From positions 1 to 45,694 of the forward strand of contig MVRE01000018.1 in NCBI GenBank assembly GCA_002067895.1: a stretch of DNA of 45,694 nt, written 5' to 3'. Below are positions 1 to 8,084 of the stretch, one piece after another. The notes beneath the pieces were generated by a model. The model ran no database searches, was not told where the DNA came from, and saw only the letters and a program-made list of their open reading frames with translations. The stretch is from Methanoregula sp. PtaU1.Bin051. Lineage in GTDB: Archaea; Halobacteriota; Methanomicrobia; Methanomicrobiales; Methanospirillaceae. The position numbers were made by a program, and so were the translations under genes. Positions within the stretch are counted from its first letter, which is position 1, and each line of letters begins with the position of its first letter.

Positions 1-88
1 CCCCCCTTCAACCGGATTTTTTTGAAAGAGGTGGGGGGTCATGGACGAGACCCCCCACCTCTTTCAAAAAAATCCGGTTGAAGGGGGG
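1..88. repeat. Perfect 40-bp inverted repeat with 8-nt loop
   Basis: Bases 1-40 are the exact reverse complement of bases 49-88; the unpaired loop is 41-48 (atggacga). The arms begin and end in runs of six C or G and contain a seven-base A/T run. The match stops at the loop and reaches the very first base, so the stem may extend outside the window. As RNA or single-stranded DNA it would form a very stable hairpin. It could be a real cruciform element or a fold-back artefact at a contig end; the sequence alone does not decide. Confidence 0.9.
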
Positions 89-1142
89 TGGCCTAGGCAG
101 GGGGAGGTCTCATATGAGACCCCTGTCAGACAACCGGTGCCGGGATGGTACTGCGACGTAAATTCTGGGGGAGCCGGTCGGCCGGGAATAGGCCAAGGGG
201 GGTCTGAGATGTGACCCCCCCATTGGGTCTGAGGGGGTAAGTCGAAGATAGTTTCACTATCTTCTCCAGCCTGCCACTCCTCTGGAGTGGCAGACTCCCC
301 CCCTCCGGCCATGAGCGGGGGGTGCCACCCTGAGCATGCCTGACCCTCCCCCATGGGGGTAGGGGGGTGTCCGCGATCAAAGTGGGCGGGGGGATACCCT
401 CCCCCACCAGAGCAGGGGTACCCCCCCGTTTTGCACTGGAAATGACGGTTTAACAACTGGGCTCTCCGTCGGAGGCCAAAAACCGCCAAAAAGGGGGTAC
501 CCCCACCCCTCCCCCCATGGGGAGGGGGGCCGGTCATCGTACCCGTGACCCCAAGGCGGGGGGGAGGGGGGTATCCCTGACCGGACGGAGCGGGGGTACC
601 CACCCGTGGCCCCGATGGGGGGGTACTACCCCCTGCTCTCGTCGGAGAGTTGTTCCGGAGCGGATGATTTGTTCCGAAAACGAGGGGGGTAAACGGGTAC
701 CGGAGGTGGGGGGGTATGGCTGAGGCAAGAAGGGGGGTACCCCCTCCCCCCCCTTTTTCCATGACTGCGGGAAAATCCCCCTGCCGGTGTCCCGTCACGT
801 CCGGAAACACGTCCCCTCCTTTTCCGGTTTGCTGTAACATCGCTAAATGTGACCTCACCGATTCCCGCCGTAGAATACCGTATTATTCCGGCCCGGATTC
901 CGCGTTTTTCCGGATTATTACCTCAGAAATCCGGGGGGTTGAGGGAAAAGAGGTACAACCGGGCGTTGTACGGGCTCCGATAAAAAACGGGATACAGGGA
1001 GATTATGGGGAGAGAGCTGAGGGTCTTCATGGCCCGGAGTGAGGGGGTCACCCTTCCCTTGTGGAGCGGATGGCAGCCCTGCCATCTTTTTTCGGAACGC
1101 TTTTCGCTGAACCCGGATAATGTTCCCACACAGGAAGCCGTC
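89..1142. other. Non-coding G/C-run tract rich in short palindromes
   Basis: No convincing gene is seen in this kilobase. It is packed with G and C runs and small dyads: 106-121 (perfect 16-bp palindrome), 197-220 (stem ggggggtc, 8-nt loop), 244-264 (9-bp stem, 3-nt loop), 271-293 (10-bp stem, 3-nt loop), 910-934 (7-bp stem) and 953-971 (7-bp stem). GGTACC-centred palindromes recur near 419, 498, 597, 699 and 738, three of them extended to at least GGGGTACCCC. The stem ends ggggggtc/gacccccc with an 8-nt loop occur both here (197-220) and in the first hairpin. Open frames across the tract translate to Gly/Pro/Arg-rich, low-complexity proteins, as expected from homopolymer runs. Density falls off after about 970. 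Confidence 0.7.
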
Positions 1143-1571
1143 ATGACCATTGCGCTCCATCCCATCGGCTACGTCCGGTCGCCGTACAAAAAGCAGGGCG
1201 ACGCCCCGCGGCAGGGCCGGATGTCAGATACAGTATCCGAGATCGTCATCGACCCGGCCTACCGCGACGGGCTGCTCGGGCTTGATGAGCGAAAGCACCT
1301 CATCATCTTGAGCTGGTTCGACCGGGCCGACAGGAGCACGCTCCGGGCGATCCCCCCGCACGACACGGCCGAGCACGGCGTCTTTGCCATCCGTTCCCCG
1401 GACCGGCCCAACCCGATCGCGATCTGCCTCGTGGACCTGCTCGGGATCCATGACGGGGTGCTTCGTGTCCGGGGGCTCGATGCCTTCGACGGCACACCGG
1501 TCATCGACATCAAGCCGTACTTTGCCGATATCGACAGTCCCGGTGAGGAAAAAAAATCAGAAAACAGGTGA
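1143..1571 (+). CDS. trmO: TrmO-like tRNA methyltransferase (TsaA/YaeB family)
   Basis: This 142-residue protein matches the TsaA-like (UPF0066) beta-barrel family. Recognisable parts are the opening HPIGYVRSPY, the central RSPDRPNPIAI and the closing DGTPVIDIKPY. In bacteria TrmO uses SAM to N6-methylate t6A37 of tRNA-Thr; archaeal members are assumed to do the same or a related job. The start at 1143 is chosen because the family begins with this HPIG segment; the frame stays open upstream to 1005, but that part is G-rich palindromic sequence. The protein is the core domain only, without the C-terminal extension of the E. coli enzyme. No operon partner is visible, as the next gene runs the other way. 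Confidence 0.85.
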   Translation: MTIALHPIGYVRSPYKKQGDAPRQGRMSDTVSEIVIDPAYRDGLLGLDERKHLIILSWFDRADRSTLRAIPPHDTAEHGVFAIRSPDRPNPIAICLVDLLGIHDGVLRVRGLDAFDGTPVIDIKPYFADIDSPGEEKKSENR

Positions 1572-1579
1572 TGGGGGAC

Positions 1580-1969
1580 TCATACCTGCGCAGGGAATGT
1601 TGGATCAATCCTGTTTGCACGGTCAAGACAGGTCTTTGCTTCCCCGAACCGCTTCATATTGTGTAACGTAATTCCCTTCGAGTACCAGCATACGGCGTTT
1701 TCGGGATCCAGTCCGAGCCCCCTGTCGCAGCTCTGCAACGCCTTCTCGTACTGGCCGAACGCGTCGATGTAATACATTCCCCGGATACACCATGCGGTTG
1801 CGTTCCGGGGATCGTCCTGCACCATCCGGTCATAATAGATCTGGCTTGCATTGACCCTCTCTGCAAACCGTGTACTGTTCTGTTCCGGCAGGATCGGGTT
1901 CTGGACCACGCACCCGCACAGGAAGAACAATGTCACGAGCACGGCGCTGCATAGGAAAGATCCCCTCAT
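1580..1969 (-). CDS. TPR-repeat lipoprotein
   Basis: The 129-residue protein starts with a hydrophobic signal segment ending in a lipobox-like FLCGC, with Cys20 as the probable lipidation site. Two tetratricopeptide-like units follow (about 55-125), with the typical pattern A-W-x-x-R-G, Y-x-x-A-L and L-x-x-D-P-x-N-A. It should be anchored on the outside of the membrane and act as a small protein-protein interaction scaffold. Its partner cannot be read from the context; it converges with the TrmO-like gene (8-bp gap). Small TPR lipoproteins are common in Methanomicrobiales. Confidence 0.7.
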   Translation of the reverse strand: MRGSFLCSAVLVTLFFLCGCVVQNPILPEQNSTRFAERVNASQIYYDRMVQDDPRNATAWCIRGMYYIDAFGQYEKALQSCDRGLGLDPENAVCWYSKGITLHNMKRFGEAKTCLDRANRIDPTFPAQV

Positions 1970-2056
1970 GGGTTACAGCTTCCCCGATAAACCAGATAAC
2001 ATTTGTTTATTATCGTAGCCATAAGAAAAAGAAGGCCGGTGGGAGAAAACCGGGTT

Positions 2057-2314
2057 TCAGTTGCCCGGCTTCTCCTGAAGAACGAGATACATGCCGGCCA
2101 ATGCCGCGAGGATGGCGATCACGTTCAGGATGGCAAGGGTATCGGCCGAAACACCCATGGTGCCGAGGTAATCGAAGAACGCGAAGAGAAGAAATGTCGC
2201 TGCAAAAAGGTAACCGAAGGTCTTCTTCCGTGCGTATCCCGCATAGAGCCCCATGATACAGACGACCAGCTCAAGGACCATTGCGACCGGTGTGATGACA
2301 GTTGATAATGTCAT
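2057..2314 (-). CDS. Small multi-pass membrane protein
   Basis: The protein has 85 residues and is almost entirely hydrophobic. About three membrane helices can be seen at roughly 8-27, 33-50 and 60-80, separated by short charged turns (YARKKT; DYLG). No catalytic motif is present and I do not recognise the family. Codon use and the uninterrupted hydrophobic pattern support a real gene. It is probably transcribed separately from the lipoprotein gene, whose start lies about 90 bp downstream on the same strand. Confidence 0.6.
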   Translation of the reverse strand: MTLSTVITPVAMVLELVVCIMGLYAGYARKKTFGYLFAATFLLFAFFDYLGTMGVSADTLAILNVIAILAALAGMYLVLQEKPGN

Positions 2315-2383
2315 ACAAAAAAATGGACACTCTCCGATATAAAATCACTACGGGACGGGCCGTCAGGATTGTGGCCGGTCAGC

Positions 2384-3241
2384 TCACCCGGCCTTCCTCC
2401 ACCACACCTTCGCCAGCACCGAATCCCCGGAGACCACGACTTCGCCGCCACCGTGCCGGATCAGCGGGGCAAGGTAATCGTCCAGCACCTTCTTCTGTTT
2501 CTGTGATTTCACCCCGAACCGGCGCCGGAAGAACGCGGTCATCTCCTTCTCCGTGGAAAAACGGTACACCTTGTCGAGCGGGAGCATCTCCACGTTGGCG
2601 TAGATCCCCATCTGATACAGGACGTTGAAGAGGCAGTCCGCTCGCGGGCCCGGGTAATAGGGCTCCCCGTGAAGGTCCGGCCAGAGATCGATATACATCC
2701 GCTCCCAGAACGGCGGGTCGGCAAACCAGAAGATATAGACATACCGTGATGAGACGGCGTCCATTTTCGCAAGCGACTCCCTGAGATCTTCCATTGTGAG
2801 CGCAAGGGAGCAGAGGACGATATCGTACGGGGCGGCAAGATCCTTTTCAGGATCGACATCCTCCCACAATTTCGTGACGCAGGTGATGTTCCGGATCCCC
2901 TCTTTCCGCATATTCTCCTTCAGGAGGGCGACCATCCCTTTGCCGGGCTCGACTGCCGTGATCTCTTTAACGAGCGGTGCGAGAGGGAGGGCGAGCGTCC
3001 CCGGCCCGGCCCCGATGTCCAGAACCCGGGACTTCTTGGTGATGTCGAGGCCGGCGAGTGTCATCTTCACCCGATTGTCGAACTCGCCCTTCGATCCCTC
3101 GTTATACCGCTCCGCATTCTCCTTCCTGTTCCAGTTATGCGACGGGTCCTCGAAGTGCTTCGAGGATTCGTGCCGCTTCTGCCGGGCTCTCCAGACCTCG
3201 TTCCAGTCGATTTCGCCATACCTTGCCCGGGATCCAGCCAT
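2384..3241 (-). CDS. Class I SAM-dependent methyltransferase
   Basis: The product is 285 residues from the ATG at 3241. The SAM-binding motif I is VLDIGAGPGTLALPL (about residues 72-86), followed by an acidic motif (ITAVEPGKGM) and the post-motif DIVLCSLALTMED. The Rossmann-like core is preceded by about 70 residues including RQKRHES and NWNRKENAERYN, a layout seen in archaeal small-molecule methyltransferases. The substrate cannot be deduced. The frame is open upstream to 3316, giving a possible 25-residue extension; 3241 is preferred because the extra residues look unrelated to the family. It is the first of three neighbouring methyltransferase genes. Confidence 0.75.
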   Translation of the reverse strand: MAGSRARYGEIDWNEVWRARQKRHESSKHFEDPSHNWNRKENAERYNEGSKGEFDNRVKMTLAGLDITKKSRVLDIGAGPGTLALPLAPLVKEITAVEPGKGMVALLKENMRKEGIRNITCVTKLWEDVDPEKDLAAPYDIVLCSLALTMEDLRESLAKMDAVSSRYVYIFWFADPPFWERMYIDLWPDLHGEPYYPGPRADCLFNVLYQMGIYANVEMLPLDKVYRFSTEKEMTAFFRRRFGVKSQKQKKVLDDYLAPLIRHGGGEVVVSGDSVLAKVWWRKAG

Positions 3242-3380
3242 ATGGGATCTGTGGATGGCTGGCCGGTTATAGGTTTCTGCGTAGTGAAAGCTGGAAAGAA
3301 AGTCTCCCCGGATCATCTGGGTTTCTGCACCATCAGCAATATTTGTATCGCACCTGCCAACAACACTCTAGTCAGCACGT

Positions 3381-3545
3381 ATGGCCGGATCCTTAAAGCT
3401 CGAACCGACTTCAGCACTGGTAATGGAATGGGCGCGTGACCTTTACCGCACCGGAAGCGCCGCCGCATTTTATTCCTCGCTTGACCTGTCGGAAGCGCCG
3501 CCGCATTTTATTCCTCGCTTGACCTGTCGGAAGGCCGCCAGATGA
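3381..3545 (+). pseudogene. Displaced N-terminal part of the LCM-like methyltransferase
   Basis: From the ATG at 3381 the frame encodes a sensible N-terminus (MAGSLKLEPTSALVMEWARD and on through DLYRTGSAAAFYSSLDLSE). It then runs into the second copy of a 38-bp duplication, shifts frame and stops at 3543-3545. Removing one copy joins it in frame to the downstream gene: 887 bp minus 38 is 849, or 283 codons. The TGA stop overlaps the ATG at 3542 as ATGA, so stop-start re-initiation could in principle yield two polypeptides. Whether the split is real or an assembly error cannot be settled here. Confidence 0.7.
3452..3533. repeat. 38-bp tandem duplication
   Basis: Bases 3452-3489 and 3490-3527 are identical, and the match runs six bases further (3528-3533). 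The unit begins cggaagcgccgccgc and ends ttgacctgt. Its length is not a multiple of three, so it breaks the reading frame it lies in. The perfect identity points to a recent event or an assembly error. Confidence 0.95.
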
Positions 3546-4267
3546 AAGAGGAGTGCGACAGGGTCTGCCCGTGGTACGGCGAGGTGACCCTGAACCGGAA
3601 ATGGTTTATCCGGCATTTTGTCTCGGGGATTGTATCCTCGCTGAATGAACCCTGTCAGATCATCATTCCCGCAGCCGGTAAATCCCCTCTTGCCCTCGAA
3701 CTCCTTGATGCATTCACGGACAGGATCGAAAGGGTTATTGAAACCGATATTACCGGCATGGCGGAGAAACATCAGATCTATGCGAGAACGGCACCGGAAC
3801 ATGCAGGCAGGATCCGGTGCGTTACGGCCGACTTGTTTGACAGAACAGGGACATTCCGGGCCATCGTTTCCGGAGGCGGCTATGATCCGGGCAGTCCTTC
3901 GGTCATAATCCTTGAGGGAATTTCGTACTACATCCCGCAGAAAGTATTATCCGGTGCAGCATCTCTTTTTGCCTCGGCACCGAAAAGAAACACCATTGTC
4001 GTTGAGTCCCTGCTCCCGTGCCGGCTGGTAAACCGGGAGAAGCGGCACATTCCTAAAGGGATCTGGGACATAATCATCCGCATGTGCTGCCTTGAGAAAA
4101 CGATGACATACAGCCCTGAGGAGATGGAACAGACGCTCCGGTCTGCCGGGTGCGACCGGATCCGGCATTACCCGATGCATGATATCGAGCGCTCAAGGAC
4201 CGGCACGAACAGGTATTTCCCGACCCCTGCAGACGGCTGGATCCAGGTAACGACCGGCCGTCTGTAG
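3542..4267 (+). CDS. LCM-family SAM methyltransferase, N-terminally truncated by frameshift
   Basis: The intact part encodes 241 residues. The SAM-binding segment is IIIPAAGKSPLALELL (about 39-54), the acidic loop is VIETDITGM, and SVIILEGISYYI (about 119-130) is the E-G-x-x-x-Y-x signature of leucine carboxyl methyltransferase (LCMT/PPM1)-like proteins. These transfer methyl groups to carboxyl or hydroxyl groups; the substrate here is unknown. The ancestral gene began at 3381 and would give 282 residues; the first 41 are lost from this frame because of the 38-bp duplication. Translation could restart at the ATG at 3542, which overlaps the stop of the upstream fragment. The core looks intact, so partial function is possible. 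Confidence 0.7.
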   Translation: MKEECDRVCPWYGEVTLNRKWFIRHFVSGIVSSLNEPCQIIIPAAGKSPLALELLDAFTDRIERVIETDITGMAEKHQIYARTAPEHAGRIRCVTADLFDRTGTFRAIVSGGGYDPGSPSVIILEGISYYIPQKVLSGAASLFASAPKRNTIVVESLLPCRLVNREKRHIPKGIWDIIIRMCCLEKTMTYSPEEMEQTLRSAGCDRIRHYPMHDIERSRTGTNRYFPTPADGWIQVTTGRL

Positions 4268-4274
4268 CAGCAGT

Positions 4275-4952
4275 TTACGCCTTCTTTGCAACAGTCACGA
4301 TGAAGGTCCGGTTCTTGTAGACAACGTCCACGTCGGAGAACCCGGCCTTACGCAGCCAGCCGAGCTGGACGGAGAGCTTCTCGTTCAGGTCAAGGGTATT
4401 TCTCCGCATGAGTATCTCCGCATGCTCGGCGTCGTTCAGCGGCCCGCTTCTCAGGAAATCATTCCAGTATTCAAGGTTCCTGTCGCGGAAGTAGGGCGTC
4501 TCCCCGTCTGCCTGGTCTGCGTTGACGAATATGCCGCCCGGCTTCAGTGCGGCAAATATGCGCCGGAAGAGCCGGCGCTTGTCCTCCGTCTCAAGGTGGT
4601 GGATCGAGAGTGCGGAGCAGACGATGTCATACGGCCCGAAAAGATCGGACCGGCTGTAATCGCAGACGATGTACCGGATGTTTTTCTGATCCCTGAACCG
4701 TTCCCGTGCCACGTCCAGCATGTTCTCCGCGATGTCCATCAGGGTGAGGTGCGCTGCCGGGAACTTCCGGAGCATGAATGCGGAAAGAAGGCCGGTCCCC
4801 GCACCGATATCAAGGATGGCCGGCTCCGCAGTTTCGGATTCTGCCGCCCAGACAGCAGCCCCGTAATAATTTCGCAGATCCGGAATCACGTACTCCCGCT
4901 GGGCGTCGTATTCTGTTGCAAAGGCGTTGAACGCTTTCCTGATGTGCTCCAT
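4275..4952 (-). CDS. Class I SAM-dependent methyltransferase
   Basis: A 225-residue methyltransferase with motif I AILDIGAGTGLLSAFML (about 45-61), the acidic LTLMDIAENML, DYSRSDLFGPYDIVCSALSIHHLE (motif II region, about 98-121) and LKPGGIFVNAD (motif III). The N-terminus FNAFATEYDAQREYVIPDL resembles the CmoA/UbiE-like subset. The substrate is unknown. It converges with the LCM-like gene (7-bp gap). The region upstream is AT-rich (4970-5030) and could hold its promoter. Confidence 0.75.
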   Translation of the reverse strand: MEHIRKAFNAFATEYDAQREYVIPDLRNYYGAAVWAAESETAEPAILDIGAGTGLLSAFMLRKFPAAHLTLMDIAENMLDVARERFRDQKNIRYIVCDYSRSDLFGPYDIVCSALSIHHLETEDKRRLFRRIFAALKPGGIFVNADQADGETPYFRDRNLEYWNDFLRSGPLNDAEHAEILMRRNTLDLNEKLSVQLGWLRKAGFSDVDVVYKNRTFIVTVAKKA

Positions 4953-5067
4953 GCCCGTCCCCCCCGTTATTAAAAAAACCCTTGTTACAACTATAGCCTG
5001 TATAGTTCAGGCTTTCATTACCAAAAAAGAGCTATGACAAATAATCAGGGAGAGGGGAGAAAAAAAC

Positions 5068-6495
5068 TCACGACTCCGTCTCGAACGACCCGAGGTCTGC
5101 CTGGTAGGTCCCGGCAACGAAGTCCACGTGGGGGACCATCCCGACCTCCCCGTCGATCGGTAGCGGGTAGCAGCCGGTCAGGCAGCCGACGCAGAGCTGA
5201 TCCCGCCCGCACCCGACGGCCCCGATGAGGGCATCGAGCGAGACATGGTGGAGGGTGGTTGCGGCAATGCTTTTGCGGACCTCATCCTCGATCTTGTCGC
5301 TTGCGATCAGCTCCTCGCGGGTCGGGAAATCCACGCCGAGGTAGCAAGGGGCCTTGATCTGTGGGGAGCCTATCCGGACATGAACCTCGCGGGCTCCGGC
5401 GTCCCGCATCAGGTCAATGATCCGCCGCGATGTCGTGCCCCGCACGATACTGTCATCGATCATCACGACCGATTTGCCGGCAAGGTGGGCAGGGATCGGG
5501 TTGAGCTTGATCCGGACCGCGTTCTCGCGCTGCTTCTGGTTGGGCATAATAAACGTCCTCCCCATGTACCGGTTCTTCATCAGCCCCTCGATATAGGGCA
5601 CCCCCGATCTGCGGGCATAGCCGATCGCATATGTTGTTCCCGAGTCGGGGACCGGAAGCACGCCGTCTGCAGCGACGGGAGCCTCCTCGAACAGTTTGCC
5701 GCCGATCTTGGTGCGGACCTCGTAGACCAGCTTCCCGTCGATAACCGAATCCGCCCGTGCAAAATAGATGTACTCGAAGATGCAGTGGGCCCTGAAAGAA
5801 GCAACGGCAACCTGCGTACACTGGATCCCGTCCTTGTCCATCCGGATGAGTTCGCCCGGCTTCACGTCGCGGAGAAACGTACCGTTCAGGGCATCGACAG
5901 CGACACTCTCGGAAGCGACGACATAGCCGTTTGCCAGCTTCCCGATGCAGAACGGCTTGATCCCGAGCGGGTCGCGGAAGGCGTAGATGATCCCGTCGAT
6001 CATCATCACGACCGAGTAGGAGCCCCGGAGCCTGCGCATACAGAGGTTGACGGCGTCCTCGACAGAACCTGTTGCGCTGATCTCATCCATCAGGATCCGG
6101 GCGATCACTTCGGTATCGGTCGTCGTGGTGAAGATCTGCCCTGCCTGCTCGAACTCGGCCCGGAGCTCTTTTGTGTTGACAAGGTTGCCGTTGTGGGCGA
6201 TCGAGATGGAATGGTCCTTGAACTGGAAGTTGAGCGGCTGGATATTCTCGGGAAGGTTGGAACCGGTCGTCGGGTACCGCACATGGCCGATACCGGCACT
6301 CCCTTTCAGGTCAGTAAGAATTGCGGGGGGAAAAACGTCGGCAACAAGGCCCTGTCCCTTGAACTTGTACAGGGTCGTGCCGTCAAATGTTGTGATCCCG
6401 GCGCTCTCCTGCCCCCGGTGCTGGAGAGCGTACATGGCATAATAGAGCTGGATGGACACGCCGCCGGCATCCACGATGCCAACGATTCCACACAT
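5068..6495 (-). CDS. purF: Amidophosphoribosyltransferase (PurF)
   Basis: PurF makes phosphoribosylamine from PRPP and glutamine, the first committed step of purine synthesis. The 475-residue protein starts MCGIVGIVD; Cys2 becomes the catalytic N-terminal nucleophile after Met removal. The glutaminase domain covers about 2-230 (HRGQESAGI, GIGHVRYPTTG, HNGNLVN) and the phosphoribosyltransferase domain 255-430 with the PRPP loop VVMIDDSIVRGTTS (about 343-356). Cys238, Cys384 and the C-terminal cysteines (429, 435, 438, 442) match the layout of the Fe-S-containing Bacillus-type enzyme. It lies 12 bp behind L37e and probably shares its transcript with LSm. T-runs on its coding strand follow the stop. 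Confidence 0.96.
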   Translation of the reverse strand: MCGIVGIVDAGGVSIQLYYAMYALQHRGQESAGITTFDGTTLYKFKGQGLVADVFPPAILTDLKGSAGIGHVRYPTTGSNLPENIQPLNFQFKDHSISIAHNGNLVNTKELRAEFEQAGQIFTTTTDTEVIARILMDEISATGSVEDAVNLCMRRLRGSYSVVMMIDGIIYAFRDPLGIKPFCIGKLANGYVVASESVAVDALNGTFLRDVKPGELIRMDKDGIQCTQVAVASFRAHCIFEYIYFARADSVIDGKLVYEVRTKIGGKLFEEAPVAADGVLPVPDSGTTYAIGYARRSGVPYIEGLMKNRYMGRTFIMPNQKQRENAVRIKLNPIPAHLAGKSVVMIDDSIVRGTTSRRIIDLMRDAGAREVHVRIGSPQIKAPCYLGVDFPTREELIASDKIEDEVRKSIAATTLHHVSLDALIGAVGCGRDQLCVGCLTGCYPLPIDGEVGMVPHVDFVAGTYQADLGSFETES

Positions 6496-6507
6496 GGTAA
6501 CACTCTA

Positions 6508-6690
6508 TTAATGCGTCGGGATTTTCGGTCTCTTACTTGTCCACTTGTAGCTGCGCAGCTTGGTGCTTCTCCCAAACCCGCAGGCCGAACAGACTTTCTT
6601 CTGTGCGTGATACGAGATGCGCCCGCACCGCCGGCAGGCAATGTGGGTCTTCTTGTTCATTCTGCCCATCGAGGGCGTTCCCTTTGACAT
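6508..6690 (-). CDS. rpl37e: 50S ribosomal protein L37e
   Basis: A 60-residue basic zinc-ribbon protein. The pattern [22 protein letters not shown] gives the two CxxC zinc knuckles, and the tail [13 protein letters not shown] is typical of L37e. It is a structural protein of the large ribosomal subunit, found in archaea and eukaryotes only. It lies 16 bp behind the LSm gene and 12 bp ahead of purF; LSm-L37e is a widely conserved archaeal pair. Confidence 0.96.
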   Translation of the reverse strand: MSKGTPSMGRMNKKTHIACRRCGRISYHAQKKVCSACGFGRSTKLRSYKWTSKRPKIPTH

Positions 6691-6706
6691 TGTTAATTAC
6701 CTCGAC

Positions 6707-7084
<378 letters not shown>

Positions 7085-7114
7085 TCAATAAAAAAAGCCA
7101 TGTATTGGCTGATA

Positions 7115-7615
7115 ATGAAGAAGTTCACGGTGAAAAAAAGGCACACCATCCGGAAAGGGAAAGCAGCCGAGGTCTTTTCCCGGCTCACGGAGCAGATCGG
7201 CGAGGGGGCGGCGCTTTTTGCTGCGGACGCAATCGAGATCCTCGAGACAAGCAACGATGAACTCCGTTTTTACCTGATCAACAAAAAACCCTTAATCATG
7301 GAGTACGGGAACTGGATCTTCCCCACCCTCAAAGGGGCAATCGAACGGCCCTTCCCGCAGCGCCGGGTCTCGGTCGATGCCGGGGCGATCCCGTACGTGG
7401 TCAACGGGGCCGACGTGATGCGCCCGGGGATCGTAAACGTCACGCCGGATGTCAGGGCAAACTGTCCGGTTCAGGTAGTAGACGACCGGCATAAAAAACC
7501 GCTCGCAATCGCTCTTGCGCTCTTTGATGCCCCTCAGATCCGGGATAGCACGGCCGGGAAGATGTGCAAGAACGTCCATTTCGTTGGTGACGAGATCTGG
7601 AATCTTGAGTTCTGA
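7115..7615 (+). CDS. PUA-domain RNA-binding protein (MCT-1-like)
   Basis: The product has 166 residues. The N-terminal half (about 1-85) resembles the pre-PUA region of archaeal MCT-1/DUF1947 proteins. The C-terminal half is a PUA domain (about 86-160): RVSVDAGAIPYVVNGADVMRPGIVNVTPDVRANCPV, then KPLAIALALFD. PUA domains bind structured RNA such as tRNA; eukaryotic MCT-1 works in translation re-initiation. The start at 7115 precedes the conserved KKRHTIRKGKA; 7100 is an alternative. It lies divergent from LSm and 100 bp before sepF, which has its own promoter-like sequence. Confidence 0.85.
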   Translation: MKKFTVKKRHTIRKGKAAEVFSRLTEQIGEGAALFAADAIEILETSNDELRFYLINKKPLIMEYGNWIFPTLKGAIERPFPQRRVSVDAGAIPYVVNGADVMRPGIVNVTPDVRANCPVQVVDDRHKKPLAIALALFDAPQIRDSTAGKMCKNVHFVGDEIWNLEF

Positions 7616-7683
7616 ACAGCGTTTTTCCGTAAAAAAATGTCCGGAATTGGCAATCGGTCGTTTTCGTCAGGAACAGACAGATA

Positions 7684-7716
7684 CTATTAAATAAAATTCT
7701 TTATACAGTTCTGTTA
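7684..7716 (+). promoter_or_regulatory. Putative promoter of sepF, possibly leaderless
   Basis: An AT-rich TATA-like stretch (attaaataaaa, about 7685-7695) is centred 26 bases before the ATG at 7716. That is the usual archaeal TATA-to-start-site distance, so the transcript may begin at or next to the start codon. No Shine-Dalgarno sequence is seen before the ATG. Confidence 0.45.
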
Positions 7717-8081
7717 TGGTTAAAATCATAGATACGCTCCTTGGGAAGAGTGCCGGTAGTTCTGACGAGGACTACATGGAACTGGACCTTACATCCTATG
7801 AAGAGCATGGCGGATCCCCCGCGCTCCTCGTCAAGATCGCGATGATCACCGACTTAAAAGACACCCCCCGGGTGAAGGACGAGGTGTACTCGGGGAATAT
7901 CGTGATCGTGGACATCTCCCGGCTGAAGATGGACAAGGTCACGTACGAGCGGGTCTTGAAAGACCTTAAAGAAGTCGCAAAGGACGTCAACGGCGACATC
8001 ATCGGGCTCGGCGACCAGCGCTATGTTGTCCTGACCCCCATGTCGGTCAAGATATCCCGCGACAAGATCGGCGGAGCCTGA
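7716..8081 (+). CDS. sepF: Archaeal SepF, FtsZ membrane anchor
   Basis: A 121-residue protein of the SepF (formerly DUF552) family. The N-terminal MVKIIDTLLGK is the expected membrane-binding amphipathic helix, followed by an acidic linker and the SepF core (about 35-118) with SGNIVIVDISRLKMDKVTYERVLKDLKEVAKDVNGDI. In archaea SepF ties FtsZ to the membrane at the division site. It is followed after 3 bp by the ZPR1-type gene, so the two are probably co-transcribed. Confidence 0.92.
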   Translation: MVKIIDTLLGKSAGSSDEDYMELDLTSYEEHGGSPALLVKIAMITDLKDTPRVKDEVYSGNIVIVDISRLKMDKVTYERVLKDLKEVAKDVNGDIIGLGDQRYVVLTPMSVKISRDKIGGA

Positions 8082-8084
8082 AAA

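Noticed and set aside
64-858. Long minus-strand frame of 264 codons
   Set aside because: Gly/Pro/His-rich low-complexity translation caused by G and C runs and palindromes; no start site or domain.
5245-6687. 480-codon plus-strand frame opposite purF and L37e
   Set aside because: Shadow of well-recognised genes on the other strand; the translation has no domain pattern.
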